In this document: positions 46,816-58,970 of the stretch, piece by piece
Position numbering within the stretch: the first letter of the stretch is position 1
Layout: each line of letters begins with the position of its first letter
DNA from: Bacillota bacterium
GTDB lineage: Bacteria; Bacillota_E; JAJZYS01; JAJYTV01
Direction of reading: 5' to 3'
Assembly (NCBI GenBank): GCA_021845645.1
Contig: JAJZVM010000006.1
Location: 62,001-126,000 of the forward strand
Length of the DNA stretch: 64,000 nt
Position numbers and translations under genes: made by a program
The notes under the pieces: generated by a model
Seen by the model: the letters and a program-made list of their open reading frames with translations, nothing else
What the model was told of the DNA's origin: nothing
Databases searched by the model: none

Positions 46816-46926
46816 CTCTTATCTCTCAACCCGGTGACGCGGGTTGCAGGAATTGGCACCGACGGCGCACAGCGCCCGGTTGCCGGGTTTCATCGGGCCA
46901 GTCCCTCCACCTCTCGCGATAACAGG
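46816..46926 (-). promoter_or_regulatory. SAM-I (S-box) riboswitch controlling metYX
   Basis: The minus strand shows the S-box consensus: TTATCGCGAGAGGTGGAGGG, ACTGGCCCGATGAAACCCGG, CAACC, GGTGCCAATTCCTGC and the closing GAGAGATAAGAG that pairs with the 5' end (P1). P3 and P4 hairpins are well formed (GGGCGCTGTGCGCCG region; AACCCGCGTCACCGGGTT). Binding of S-adenosylmethionine should favour the downstream terminator and switch off metY and metX. The region 46927-47130 between aptamer and msrC must hold divergent promoters, but none was fixed. Confidence 0.96.
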
Positions 46927-47130
46927 TGAATATGCGGTTGTGGAAACCTGACGCGGCCTGCCTCCCCTCAAAGAGATTGACGCCATTATGCAGGGGGCGG
47001 CGGAGCGCGTCAAGTCGCCAGGCACCGGCGAACGCCCAGGCATGATGACGCCTGCAGCCGGCAGGGGATCGCCCGCCGCTGGGCGAAGGCTCGGCCCGAA
47101 CCACCAGGTCCCGATGGAGGCCAGTGCCGG

Positions 47131-47618
47131 ATGTACCACGAGAAGACGGGCCCCTTGACGTCCGAAGACGTGCTGCAGGAGCTCCAAGGTCTGCTCGCAG
47201 GCGAGCGCGACGGCATCGCGACCCTGGCCAACGCGTCGTCGCTGCTCTTTTTGCACCTGGAACGCATCAACTGGCTCGGTTTCTACATCGTGCGAGACGG
47301 CGAGCTGGTGCTAGGCCCGTTCCAGGGCAAGCCCGCATGCACCCGCATCGCCGTGGGCCGAGGTGTCTGCGGCACCGCGTTCGCCCGCGGCGAGACCGTG
47401 CTGGTCGACGACGTGGCGCTCTTCCCGGGTCATATCGCCTGCGACCCGGCGTCGCGCTCCGAGCTCGTCGTGCCGCTCGTGGCGGGCGGGCGCCGCATCG
47501 GCGTGCTCGACTGCGACGCGCCCGAGACGTCGCGCTTCGCCGGCGCCGAGCGCGAGCTCCTGGAGGGGGCCGCGGAGATCATCGGCCGACACCTCGCCGA
47601 GACGGGCGCGCAGGTCTG

Positions 47619-47619
<1 letters not shown>
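47131..47619 (+). CDS. msrC: Free methionine-(R)-sulfoxide reductase (fRMsr, GAF type)
   Basis: A 162-residue GAF-domain reductase of free Met-R-sulfoxide. The family cysteines are in place: CTRIAVGRGVCGTA (two Cys) and HIACDPASRSELVVPL (the third, catalytic or resolving). NWLGFYIVRDGELVLGPFQGKPAC is typical of YebR/MsrC. It is divergent from the riboswitch-controlled metYX operon, which fits a methionine-maintenance role, and overlaps dnaE by one base. Confidence 0.93.
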
Positions 47620-50963
<3,344 letters not shown>

Positions 50964-51034
50964 CGTTTGCCGCCGGCGTGCCGGATGATTAGCATGGAGG
51001 CGACAGAACCGGACAACGTGAGGAGGCCACCCCA

Positions 51035-52105
51035 TTGGACGACGAGCTGCGGTTGGTGACGGAACTTTGCGAGGCGCACGGACCGTCGGGCTACGAAGAG
51101 CCTGTGCGGGCCGTGATGCGCCGGTGGCTCGAAGGGTATGGCGAGATTTCGCAGGACCGGCTCGGCTCCCTGATCGTGCGCAAGGCCGGGGACGAGTCTG
51201 GACCGAAGATCATGCTCGCGGGTCACCTGGACGAGATCGGTATGATGGTGTCGCGCATCGACGACAAGGGCTTCGTCTACTTCCAGACGATCGGCGGCTG
51301 GTGGGAGCAGGTCATGCTCGCCCAGCGCGTCGAGATCCGGACCGAGCGCGGCATGGTACACGGCGTCGTCGGCAGCAAGCCGCCGCACGTGCTCGACGCC
51401 GAGGAGCGCAAGAAGATCGTCGACAGGCGCAAGATGTTCATCGATGTCGGCGTCACGAGCCGCGAGGAGGCCGAGTCGCTCGGCATCGCGCTCGGTGACC
51501 CGATCACGCCGCTCTGCCCGACGGAGCGCCTCGGGAACCCGGACTTCGTGATGGCCAAGGCGTGGGACAACCGCTACGGCTGCGCCGTCGTCACGGAGGT
51601 GCTGCGCGGCCTGAAGGGCGTCTCGCACCTGAACGTCGTCTACGGCGTCGCGACCGTCCAGGAGGAGGTCGGCCTGCGTGGTGCGCGCACGGCGGCGCAG
51701 ACCATCATGCCGGACGTCGCGTTCTCGCTGGACGTGGGCATCGCGGGCGACACGCCGGGCGTCGAGCCGTACGAGGCCGAGGCGCGCCTCGGCAAGGGAC
51801 CGGCGATCCTGATCTACGACGGCTCCATGATCCCGAACCAGCCGCTGCGCAAGCTCGCGCTCGAGGTGGCGCGGAGCGAGGGCATCCCGGTGCAGCAGGA
51901 CATGGTGCGAGCCGGCGGCACGGACGCCGGGCAGATCCACCTCACCGGCAGCGGCGTGCCGAGCCTCGTCATCGGAGTCCCCACCCGCTACATCCACAGC
52001 GCGGCGTCCGTCTTCAGCCTGGAGGATTACCGCGGCGCGATCCGCCTCGTCTCGGCGCTCGTCCGCCGCCTGGACCGCGACACCGTCGCGGCGCTGGCAC
52101 GCTGA
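51035..52105 (+). CDS. M42-family metallo-aminopeptidase (FrvX/YsdC-like)
   Basis: A 356-residue glutamyl/deblocking-type aminopeptidase with a two-metal site. Ligands are seen in order: His in AGHLDEIG, bridging Asp in AWDNRYG, catalytic Glu pair in QEEVGLRG, Asp in SLDVG, and His in TRYIHS near the C-terminus. M42 enzymes form large tetrahedral complexes that trim peptides. The TTG start has GAGGAGG at 8 nt. The next gene begins 4 bp after its stop. Confidence 0.93.
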   Translation: MDDELRLVTELCEAHGPSGYEEPVRAVMRRWLEGYGEISQDRLGSLIVRKAGDESGPKIMLAGHLDEIGMMVSRIDDKGFVYFQTIGGWWEQVMLAQRVEIRTERGMVHGVVGSKPPHVLDAEERKKIVDRRKMFIDVGVTSREEAESLGIALGDPITPLCPTERLGNPDFVMAKAWDNRYGCAVVTEVLRGLKGVSHLNVVYGVATVQEEVGLRGARTAAQTIMPDVAFSLDVGIAGDTPGVEPYEAEARLGKGPAILIYDGSMIPNQPLRKLALEVARSEGIPVQQDMVRAGGTDAGQIHLTGSGVPSLVIGVPTRYIHSAASVFSLEDYRGAIRLVSALVRRLDRDTVAALAR

Positions 52106-52109
52106 GGCC

Positions 52110-52751
52110 ATGATCCTGCTGCTGCTCGGCGACAGCGGCTTCGGCCGCGTACAGCTGCGCCAGATCCGCGCGGCGATGGCCGAGGGCCGTCTCCCAGAGC
52201 AGCGCATCCTGGTGGTGGGGGAGAGAGCGCCGGAGCTAGGGGGCGATCCCGCCGCCGACGGCGTATCGCTGCGCGACGAGCCCGCGCTCCGCTACCTCCG
52301 GCAGGCCCTGCAAGACCTGCCCAAGGACTGCCGCGTCATCCCGCCGCCGATCGGCCGCCATCTCTTCGCGCAGCTGCTCGCGGAGGAGAGCGGCGGCCGC
52401 CTCGATGCCCCTTCGGGCGACTTCGCGCTGCCGTTCGTCCGCCGCCAGGCAGACGTGCTCTACCTCTCCGCCGCCGCCTGGATGTGCCCCGTCGCGTGCA
52501 TGGCGCCGCCTGTCTGCCCCCGCATCGCGTTCGAGCGCAGCTGGCACCTGCCGTCGCTCCTGCGCGGCTGGGCGAGGGAGCGCGGCATCCCCGCGATCGT
52601 GTTCGCGCCGCACGGCCCCTCGAGCGGCGCGGAGAGCGTCTCGGCCGCGCGACTCTGGGCCGCCCTGCGCAAGGTGCGGCGAGGCGGGCCCTTCCTCGTC
52701 GCGACCGCGGCTCCCTGCCACGCCGCCGCGAGCCTCCTGCACGTGGGCTGA
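52110..52751 (+). CDS. Uncharacterised protein with a C-P-x2-C-x5-C-P motif
   Basis: A 213-residue soluble protein with alternating strands and helices, suggesting an alpha/beta fold (MILLLLGDSGFGR; QRILVVGE; ADVLYLSAAAW; IPAIVFAPHG; GGPFLVATAAPC). A cysteine cluster C126, C130 and C136 (WMCPVACMAPPVCP) is a candidate metal or iron-sulfur site. No family is recognised. It is tightly coupled to the M42 peptidase gene, which suggests co-expression but does not reveal function. Confidence 0.7.
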   Translation: MILLLLGDSGFGRVQLRQIRAAMAEGRLPEQRILVVGERAPELGGDPAADGVSLRDEPALRYLRQALQDLPKDCRVIPPPIGRHLFAQLLAEESGGRLDAPSGDFALPFVRRQADVLYLSAAAWMCPVACMAPPVCPRIAFERSWHLPSLLRGWARERGIPAIVFAPHGPSSGAESVSAARLWAALRKVRRGGPFLVATAAPCHAAASLLHVG

Positions 52752-52798
52752 CGGGCGCCTGCCGGCATACCGAGTTCTCAGAGGAGGATCCTCTAACT

Positions 52799-52966
52799 GT
52801 GTGGATCGTCGTCTACGTCACCGGGCGCAAGACCGAGGCAGAGCGAGTCCGGGCCATGCTCGACCGGGAGGGCTTCCTGGCGAACGTCCGGGGAGACAGC
52901 GTCTACGAGGTCGTCGTGCCGGAGGCGGAGGCGAGCGACGCACAGGAGGTCATCCACCGGGGATGA
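52799..52966 (+). CDS. Small DUF2007-like signal-transducing-type protein
   Basis: A 55-residue protein (start WIVVYVTGRKTEAERVRAMLDREG, ending in a EVVVPEAEASDAQEVI helix), a single ferredoxin-like alpha/beta unit similar to DUF2007 or to the small proteins often labelled glutamate decarboxylase in Bacillota by mistake. The GTG has AGGAGG 11 nt upstream. Followed by a strong hairpin terminator. Confidence 0.75.
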   Translation: MWIVVYVTGRKTEAERVRAMLDREGFLANVRGDSVYEVVVPEAEASDAQEVIHRG

Positions 52967-52978
52967 TCCCCGGCGCAC

Positions 52979-53008
52979 GAGGGCGGCCGCCCGCCGGCGG
53001 CCGCCCTC
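52979..53008. terminator. Hairpin between convergent genes
   Basis: A perfect 13-bp G+C stem (52979-52991 with 52996-53008) with a 4-nt loop, between the small protein stop and the stop of the opposing hypothetical gene; probably bidirectional. Confidence 0.75.
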
Positions 53009-53017
53009 GAAGGCTCT

Positions 53018-53713
53018 TCAGGACCAGGCGTAGCCGAGACCGACGCGCCCCGCGACGGCATCCCTGATCGCGGGGGGCGGCGGTGGTGCATTGCCTGCCG
53101 CGAACACGACCGCGACGTGGCCGTACTGCGGATCGAACGCGACGCCCACGGCTCCAAGCGGTTCGGCCGCCGCCCAGATGGGCGAGAGCTGCGGCACAGC
53201 CGCGAGCAGCCCCTCCCGGACTTCCGCCGCCGCCACGGCGAGGCGGGGATCCGCGGGCCCGGCCCACGTGGCCCCGGCCAGCGGCGCGGCCTGCGCAAGC
53301 CACGCGCCGAGCAGCTGTCCCGGCGGTTCCGCCGGGGACCAGCCGAGGCCCATCGCGTCAGACCAGAGCACGAGATCGAGGCGCGCCGGCTCGACTCCGG
53401 CACTGCGGGCGGCGGCCAGGGCACCGAGCAAGGCCGCGCCACGGGCGGCGTAGAGCCGGCGCGGCTCGGGACAGTGCAGCATGGCGCGCAGGGGCATCTC
53501 GATGCCCAGGAGCCGCAGCATGTAGGCCGCGCCGTCGGCCGCCTCGCGCGAGCCCTGGGCCGCGAACGCGCCAGGAAGGCCCGCGGACGGCGTCACGCGC
53601 ACGAGCATGTCGACCTGCGCCAGGAGCGCGAGACCGGGCGCATCGGCCCCGGGCGGCCGCAGGAAGCCCCACGGCGCCGCTCCGCGGGCGCTTGCGACGC
53701 TTAATGCATGCAT
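53018..53713 (-). CDS. Hypothetical protein
   Basis: A protein of about 231 residues rich in Ala, Gly and Pro with no recognised motif. It has a single Cys and no signal peptide; several amphipathic stretches (LDLVLWSDAMGLGWSPAEPPGQLLGAWLAQA) suggest a soluble alpha-rich fold. Start uncertain: ATG at 53713 or TTG at 53719, both with poor ribosome-binding sites. The short palindrome CGCTAGCATAGCG near 53752-53764 lies upstream. Codon pattern fits local genes. Confidence 0.55.
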   Translation of the reverse strand: MHALSVASARGAAPWGFLRPPGADAPGLALLAQVDMLVRVTPSAGLPGAFAAQGSREAADGAAYMLRLLGIEMPLRAMLHCPEPRRLYAARGAALLGALAAARSAGVEPARLDLVLWSDAMGLGWSPAEPPGQLLGAWLAQAAPLAGATWAGPADPRLAVAAAEVREGLLAAVPQLSPIWAAAEPLGAVGVAFDPQYGHVAVVFAAGNAPPPPPAIRDAVAGRVGLGYAWS

Positions 53714-53840
53714 TGGCAAAGGAAGGTTGCACCTCGCTGGAAAGGCATGCCGCTAGCATAGCGAAGTGTGTCCCGCGTGGCAAACCAGGTCGGCCGCAGG
53801 GATGGAGCCGGGCGGCACGCCGTGCTATCATGTACGGCGA

Positions 53841-53925
53841 GCCGAAGTGGCGGAATGGCAGACGCGCCGCACTCAAAATGCGGTGGGCAATCCCCGTGTG
53901 GGTTCGAGTCCCACCTTCGGCACCA
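53841..53925 (+). tRNA. tRNA-Leu (anticodon CAA)
   Basis: The acceptor stem GCCGAAG pairs with CTTCGGC, followed by encoded ACCA. The anticodon loop CTCAAAA in stem CCGCA/TGCGG gives anticodon CAA (codon UUG). A long variable arm and the T loop GGTTCGAGTCC mark a class II leucine tRNA. A TGCTATCAT extended -10 lies about 10 bp upstream (53823-53831). Confidence 0.96.
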
Positions 53926-54028
53926 GGTTGCGCGCGGCGGAGGCGACGGCCTCCGCTTCGTTTTGCGGCAGGGTCCTGATGCGACGAGCGCGAATCACGG
54001 AGTGCGCGAGCAGAAAGGGGACCCACGA

Positions 54029-56560
54029 GTGAGCGAGCGCCTTCTCGCGATCGACGGCATGAGCCTTTTGAACCGCGCGTTCCACGCGCTGCCGCCCCTC
54101 ACCGCGCCCGACGGCACCCCGACAGGCGCGATCCACGGTTTCTTCCTCACATTCATGAAGTGGTACGACGCATACCAGCCGACGCACGTCGCGATCGCGT
54201 TCGATCGGCCCGGCGGCACATTCCGCCACCAGCAGTTCGAGCGCTACAAGGCACACCGCAAGGAAGCGGACCCGGCCCTGCTGCGCCAGTTCCCGCTCGC
54301 CGAAGAGCTTCTTGGCGAGATGGGCCTCAAGGTGATCGGCATTCCCGGCTTCGAGGCGGACGACGTGCTCGGCACGATCACCGAGCGCTTCGCCTGCGAC
54401 CTGCCGGTCACGGTGATCTCGGGCGACCGCGATCTGCTGCAGCTCGTGGGCGGGCGCTGCGAGATCGTGCTGATGCGCGCGCTCGACGGCACGAAGCGCT
54501 ACGACCCGGACACCGTGTTCGCGGACTACGGCATCACGCCGCGCCAGGTCCCGGACTGGAAGGGCCTGATGGGCGACGCGTCGGATGGCATCCCAGGTGT
54601 GCCGGGCATCGGCGAGAAGACCGCCGTGCGCCTTTTGCAGGTCGCGCCGACGCTCGAGGAACTGCTGGCGGACACCTCGCGCGTGACGCCGCCGCGGATC
54701 CGCGAGCTGCTCGAAACCCACCGGGAACAGGCGCTCTTCTCGAAGAGCCTTGCGACCATCGTCCGCGACGTGCCGCTCGGGCAGGAGCTCGACGACCTGC
54801 GCTGGAGCCCAGGGCAGGTGAGCATGGCCGTGCGGCGCCGGCTCGCGGACCTGGGGCTGCGCGCCCTCGCGGCCCGTCTGCCGGCGGGCGGGGATGAGCC
54901 GGCCGCCCCCGCGCCGGAGCCCGAGGGCCAGGCGCTCGCGGAGGAGTTCGCAGGCGGCGGCGACCTGGCGCTCGCGATGGCCGAGGACGGCGTCGCCCTG
55001 AGCGATCGCGACGGCGCGGCGCTGCGCATGCCATGGGACGACCCGCGCCTGCGCCTGGCGCTCGAGGGCCGGCAGCGGGTCGCGGTGCACGGACTGAAGC
55101 GGCTCCTGCACGAGCTCTCGGTTCGCGGCCTGCCGACGCCGCAGGCGTGGTACGACACCCAGCTCGCCGCGTACCTCGTCAACCCGCAGTTCGGCATCCA
55201 GAGCGCGACGCAGGTGCTGCAGGGACTGTTCGGCATCGCCGCCGCGGTCGGGGATGCCGCCGCGGCGGCGGCCGAGGCGACGTGGCGGCTCGCCGCGCGC
55301 CTGCCCGCCGCCCTCGAGGAGCAGGGCGCCCGGGATCTCTACCGCGACATGGAGGCGCCGCTCGCGGAGGTGCTCTTCCGCATGGAGCACCACGGCGTGC
55401 AGATCGACCGGGGAGAGCTCGAGCGCTACGGCGAGGAACTACGGTCGGCCCTCCGGGCGATCGCGCAGGAAGTGGAGGAGCTTGCGGGCTACAGCTTCAA
55501 CGTCAACTCGACGCCGCAGCTCAGGGACCTCCTCTTTGGCAAGCTGCAGCTGCCGATCCTCAAGCGCACCAAGACCGGCCCGTCGACCGACGCCGAGGTG
55601 CTGGAGCAGCTCGCGCCGCAGCACCCGATCGTGCAGAAGATCCTGGACCACCGCCAGGTGCAGAAGCTCCTCTCGACCTACGTCGACGGGCTGATGCCCT
55701 TGATCGCTCCGGACGGCCGCGTCCACACCACGTTCCAGCAGACGCTGACGGCCACCGGCCGCCTCTCGAGCGAAGCGCCCAACCTGCAGAACATCCCGGT
55801 GCGCTTCGAGCTCGGTCGCCGGCTGCGGCGCGCCTTCGTGCCCTCTGCGGGAGGGCTTATGTTCCTGGCGGCCGACTACTCCCAGATCGAACTCAGGATC
55901 CTCGCGCATCTGAGCGGCGATGGGGCGCTCGTGGACGCCTTTTGCAGCGGCGACGACATCCACCGGCGCACGGCCGCCGAGGTATTCGGCGTAAGGCTCG
56001 CCGACGTGACGGCGGACCAGCGCCGCCAGGCCAAGGCCGTCAACTTCGGCATCGTCTACGGCATCTCGGATTTCGGCCTTGCGCGCGATACGGGCTCGAG
56101 CCGCGCCGAGGCGGCGGAGTTCATCCGCCGGTACTTCGGCCGCTACCCGCGGGTCAAGGAGTACCTCGACGAGGTCGTCGAATCGGCAAGGCAGAAAGGC
56201 TACGTCACGACGATGTTCGGCCGGCGACGCTACCTGCCCGAGATCCGCAGCCGCAACCACCAGCAGCGCAGCTTCGCCGAGCGCACGGCGATGAACACGC
56301 CGATCCAGGGCACGGCCGCCGACCTCATCAAGCGGGCCATGGTGGCGCTCGCCGCCGAACTCGGAGATGAGCGAGATCTGGCGCTGCTGCTGCAGGTGCA
56401 CGACGAACTGATCCTCGAAGGGCCGGGGGAGCGCCTCCCTCTGCTCGGCCGTCAGGTGAGGCGGGCGATGGAAGGTGCGGCCGATCTCCTCGTGCCGCTC
56501 GTCGTCGACCTCAAGCAGGGCCGGAACTGGTACGATCTCGAGCCGGTGCGCGATGCCTGA
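54029..56560 (+). CDS. polA: DNA polymerase I
   Basis: An 843-residue repair polymerase. The N-terminal 5'-3' exonuclease has AIDGMSLLNRAF, GFEADDVLGT, SGDRDLLQLV and GVPGIGEKTA. The middle 3'-5' exonuclease domain lacks the DxE catalytic residues (region around LALAMAEDGVALSDRDG), so proofreading is likely absent, as in Bacillus Pol I. The polymerase domain has FLAADYSQIELRILAHLSGD (motif A), RRQAKAVNFGIVYGIS (motif B) and QVHDELILE (motif C). The GTG at 54029 follows AAAGGGG by 8 nt. It heads a polA-mutM-small ORF-coaE-transglycosylase run and overlaps mutM by 8 bp. Confidence 0.96.
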   Translation: MSERLLAIDGMSLLNRAFHALPPLTAPDGTPTGAIHGFFLTFMKWYDAYQPTHVAIAFDRPGGTFRHQQFERYKAHRKEADPALLRQFPLAEELLGEMGLKVIGIPGFEADDVLGTITERFACDLPVTVISGDRDLLQLVGGRCEIVLMRALDGTKRYDPDTVFADYGITPRQVPDWKGLMGDASDGIPGVPGIGEKTAVRLLQVAPTLEELLADTSRVTPPRIRELLETHREQALFSKSLATIVRDVPLGQELDDLRWSPGQVSMAVRRRLADLGLRALAARLPAGGDEPAAPAPEPEGQALAEEFAGGGDLALAMAEDGVALSDRDGAALRMPWDDPRLRLALEGRQRVAVHGLKRLLHELSVRGLPTPQAWYDTQLAAYLVNPQFGIQSATQVLQGLFGIAAAVGDAAAAAAEATWRLAARLPAALEEQGARDLYRDMEAPLAEVLFRMEHHGVQIDRGELERYGEELRSALRAIAQEVEELAGYSFNVNSTPQLRDLLFGKLQLPILKRTKTGPSTDAEVLEQLAPQHPIVQKILDHRQVQKLLSTYVDGLMPLIAPDGRVHTTFQQTLTATGRLSSEAPNLQNIPVRFELGRRLRRAFVPSAGGLMFLAADYSQIELRILAHLSGDGALVDAFCSGDDIHRRTAAEVFGVRLADVTADQRRQAKAVNFGIVYGISDFGLARDTGSSRAEAAEFIRRYFGRYPRVKEYLDEVVESARQKGYVTTMFGRRRYLPEIRSRNHQQRSFAERTAMNTPIQGTAADLIKRAMVALAAELGDERDLALLLQVHDELILEGPGERLPLLGRQVRRAMEGAADLLVPLVVDLKQGRNWYDLEPVRDA

Positions 56561-57383
56561 GCTGCCGGAGGTCGAGACGGTGCGCCGCACCCTGCTCGAG
56601 GGCGGTCTCGCGGGGCTCGCGATCGTCGCGGTCCGCGTCCATCACCCGGATGCGGTGCACTGGCCGGACACGGCGCGGTTCAGCCGGGAGCTGCAGGGGC
56701 GCCGCATCGATGGCGTGCGCCGCCGCGGCAAGTTCCTGCTGCTGGACTGCGGGGGTCGGACGCTCGCCTGCCACCTGCGCATGACGGGCCGCCTCTGGCT
56801 GAGTGCTGCGCAGGAGGCGCAGCTCAGCCACACCCATGTCGTCCTCGCGCTCTCCGACGGGCGTGAGCTGCGCTTTCGCGACGTGCGCCGGTTCGGCGGT
56901 TTCACGCTCATGGAGCCGGACGGCAGCATGGGCCCTCCGCTCCTGGCGCGGCTCGGGCCCGAGCCCGAGGATCTCTCCTTGGCAGATCTCGCCCGGGCCT
57001 GCAGCAGGCGCGCGGGCTCGCCCGTGAAGTCCCTGCTGCTCGACCAGGCCTTCGTCGCAGGGCTAGGGAACATCTATGCCGACGAGGCGCTGCATCGCGC
57101 AGGGGTGCACCCCGGACGCACTTGTGGTAGTCTCTCGACACAGGAGCAGGCGGCTGTGCGTCGCGGCGTGCGGACCGTGCTGCGCGACGCCCTCCGTCAT
57201 CGCGGCACGACGTTCCTCGACTTCCGCGACGGCGCCGGCGAGCCCGGCGCCTTCCAGGCCTTCCTGCGCGTCTACGGGCGCGAGGGCCTGCCCTGCCGCC
57301 GTTGCGGCACCCCCATCGCAAAGACCCGCATCGCAGGACGCGGCACCCATCTTTGCCCACGCTGCCAGCCAGAAGGGGAGTAG
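56553..57383 (+). CDS. mutM: Formamidopyrimidine-DNA glycosylase (Fpg/MutM)
   Basis: A 276-residue oxidised-purine glycosylase/AP lyase. The catalytic P2 and E3 (MPELPEVETVRR), K60 in RRGKFLLL, the helix-two-turn-helix region AGLGNIYADEAL and the C-terminal zinc finger (CRRCGTP ... THLCPRC) are intact. The ATG lies within the end of polA, the pairing common in Bacillota. Confidence 0.96.
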   Translation: MPELPEVETVRRTLLEGGLAGLAIVAVRVHHPDAVHWPDTARFSRELQGRRIDGVRRRGKFLLLDCGGRTLACHLRMTGRLWLSAAQEAQLSHTHVVLALSDGRELRFRDVRRFGGFTLMEPDGSMGPPLLARLGPEPEDLSLADLARACSRRAGSPVKSLLLDQAFVAGLGNIYADEALHRAGVHPGRTCGSLSTQEQAAVRRGVRTVLRDALRHRGTTFLDFRDGAGEPGAFQAFLRVYGREGLPCRRCGTPIAKTRIAGRGTHLCPRCQPEGE

Positions 57384-57388
57384 ACCAG

Positions 57389-57580
57389 TTGCAGTACTGC
57401 ACCCTCGCCTACGACGACGAGCAGAAGGCGCGCGAGGACTACGACCGCGTCGCGCACAAGAGCCGCATCACGGGCGAGGTGTCGCTGCGCCACCACGAGG
57501 GACGCTGGTTCCTCGATATCGGCTCGGAGCGGGAGCTCGGCGACGCCTTCTTCAGCCGCCTCGGCGGCGAGCGGCTCTAG
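57389..57580 (+). CDS. Small uncharacterised protein
   Basis: A 63-residue, charged protein (MQYCTLAYDDEQKAREDYDRVAHKSR at the start, RWFLDIGSEREL in the middle) without recognised domain. The TTG start at 57389 has GGGGAG at 8 nt and lies 5 bp after mutM; coaE follows 20 bp later, so it sits inside the polA-coaE operon. Confidence 0.65.
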   Translation: MQYCTLAYDDEQKAREDYDRVAHKSRITGEVSLRHHEGRWFLDIGSERELGDAFFSRLGGERL

Positions 57581-57600
57581 GACCGGGAGGAGTTCTCCGC

Positions 57601-58197
57601 ATGCGCCTCATCGGCCTCACCGGCGGCATCGCCACGGGCAAGAGCACCGTAGCCGAGATCCTGACCGGCCTCGGCGCCGCTGTCGTCGACGCGGACGCCC
57701 TCGCGCACGAGGTGACGGCGGTCGGGAGCGAGGCGGTGGCGGTCATCGCGCGCGACCTGGGCGCGGAATACGTGCGCGCCGACGGCAGCCTGGACCGGCC
57801 GCGCCTCGCGGAGCGGGTCTTCGCGGACAGGGCTCTTCTCGTGCGCCTCAACGCCATCGTCCACCCGCGGGTGCGCAGCCTCATCGCGGAGCGCGTACAC
57901 GACCTCGCGGCCCGTGGCGCGCAGGTGGTGGTGATCGATGTGCCGCTGCTGCTTGAGTCGCGCGAGCGCTACGAGGTCGACGCCGTATGGCTCGTCTACA
58001 CGCCAGAGCCGGTGCAGATCCGGCGACTGATGGCGCGCAACGGCCTCAGCCGCTCGCAGGCGGAACTGCGCGTCAGGGCGCAGATGCCGATCGAGGACAA
58101 GCGGCGCCTCGCCGACGTCGTGATCGACAACACGAAGGACCGCATGGCGCTCCGGCGGCAGGTCGAGGCCCTCTACAGGGAGCTCCTGGCCTCGTGA
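57601..58197 (+). CDS. coaE: Dephospho-CoA kinase
   Basis: A 198-residue kinase for the last step of coenzyme A synthesis. The P-loop GLTGGIATGKST, DADALAHEV, the VHPRV block and VVIDVPLLLES are typical, and the C-terminal DNTKD segment is present. GGGAGGAG precedes the ATG. It overlaps the lytic transglycosylase gene by 4 bp (GTGA). Confidence 0.96.
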   Translation: MRLIGLTGGIATGKSTVAEILTGLGAAVVDADALAHEVTAVGSEAVAVIARDLGAEYVRADGSLDRPRLAERVFADRALLVRLNAIVHPRVRSLIAERVHDLAARGAQVVVIDVPLLLESRERYEVDAVWLVYTPEPVQIRRLMARNGLSRSQAELRVRAQMPIEDKRRLADVVIDNTKDRMALRRQVEALYRELLAS

Positions 58198-58763
58198 ACG
58201 GCACGCGGCGGCGTCACGCCCTCCTCGCCCTGATGGTCCTCGTCGCCGTTCTCCTGCCATGGCTCGGCGAGGTCTACTATCCCTGGCCCTACCAGCAGGT
58301 CTTCCTGTCCGCAGCGACGCGCTACCGCCTCTCGCCGTACCTGCTCGCGGCGGTCGCGCGCAGCGAAAGCCGCTTCGACCCTGGCGCGACGTCCAGGCGG
58401 GGCGCCGTCGGCATGATGCAGGTGATGCCCGCCACCGGCCGCTACGTCGCCCACAGCGGCAGCCTTCAGGCCACAAGGGCCCTGCGCAGTCCGGACGTGA
58501 GCGTCGACATCGCCGCGCGCTACCTGCGGCAGCTCTTCCTCGAGTTTTCGTCGGCCTCGGGCGCGCTTGCCGCCTACAACGGCGGCGAGGCGAACGTGCG
58601 TCGCTGGATCCTGACCGGCACCTGGCGGCCGGGTGAGCCGCTGTCGCGCATCCCGTACCCGGAGACGCGCGATTTCGTCGCGCGCGTCGAACGTACGAGC
58701 CGCTGGTACGCGTACCTCTACCCAGGTCACGACAGGCCCGAAGACAGCCTCTCTGCGCGTTGA
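58194..58763 (+). CDS. Membrane-anchored lytic transglycosylase (SLT domain)
   Basis: A 189-residue cell-wall enzyme. The N-terminal anchor/signal (HALLALMVLVAVLLPWLG) is followed by an SLT domain with the catalytic Glu in ARSESRFDPGATS, then GAVGMMQVMPATG and LAAYNGGEANVRRW. This compact layout (YjbJ/CwlQ-like) cleaves the MurNAc-GlcNAc bond to form anhydro ends. The GTG start overlaps the coaE stop. Confidence 0.92.
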   Translation: MNGTRRRHALLALMVLVAVLLPWLGEVYYPWPYQQVFLSAATRYRLSPYLLAAVARSESRFDPGATSRRGAVGMMQVMPATGRYVAHSGSLQATRALRSPDVSVDIAARYLRQLFLEFSSASGALAAYNGGEANVRRWILTGTWRPGEPLSRIPYPETRDFVARVERTSRWYAYLYPGHDRPEDSLSAR

Positions 58764-58837
58764 GAGCCCGAGTGTCCGGAGCATGGGCCGCAGCTTGCGC
58801 CTGGCACGTGAATGCCCCTGAAAATGCCGCGCCTCGC

Positions 58838-58867
58838 TTGTCGCGCAGTACGCTCGTATGCTAAGAT
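58838..58867 (+). promoter_or_regulatory. Promoter of the tandem tRNA-Leu genes
   Basis: TTGTCG (58838-58843) is separated by 18 nt from TAAGAT (58862-58867), with the extended -10 TGC just before it, 10 bp upstream of the first tRNA. Confidence 0.65.
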
Positions 58868-58877
58868 GATCGCTGTC

Positions 58878-58965
58878 GCCGAAGTGGTGGAATAGGCAGA
58901 CACGCGGTGTTCAGGGCGCCGTGAGCTTTACGCTCGTGTGGGTTCAAATCCCACCTTCGGCACCA
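58878..58965 (+). tRNA. tRNA-Leu (anticodon CAG)
   Basis: Acceptor GCCGAAG/CTTCGGC with encoded ACCA. The loop TTCAGGG in stem CGGTG/CGCCG gives anticodon CAG (codon CUG, clearly a very common codon here). A long variable arm and T loop GGTTCAAATCC confirm a class II tRNA-Leu. Confidence 0.96.
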
Positions 58966-58970
58966 GTCTT

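Noticed and set aside
53841..53925. tRNA-Leu as an integration site for a genomic island
   Set aside because: No integrase gene next to it, no repeated 3' tRNA fragment seen downstream; neighbours are core genes.
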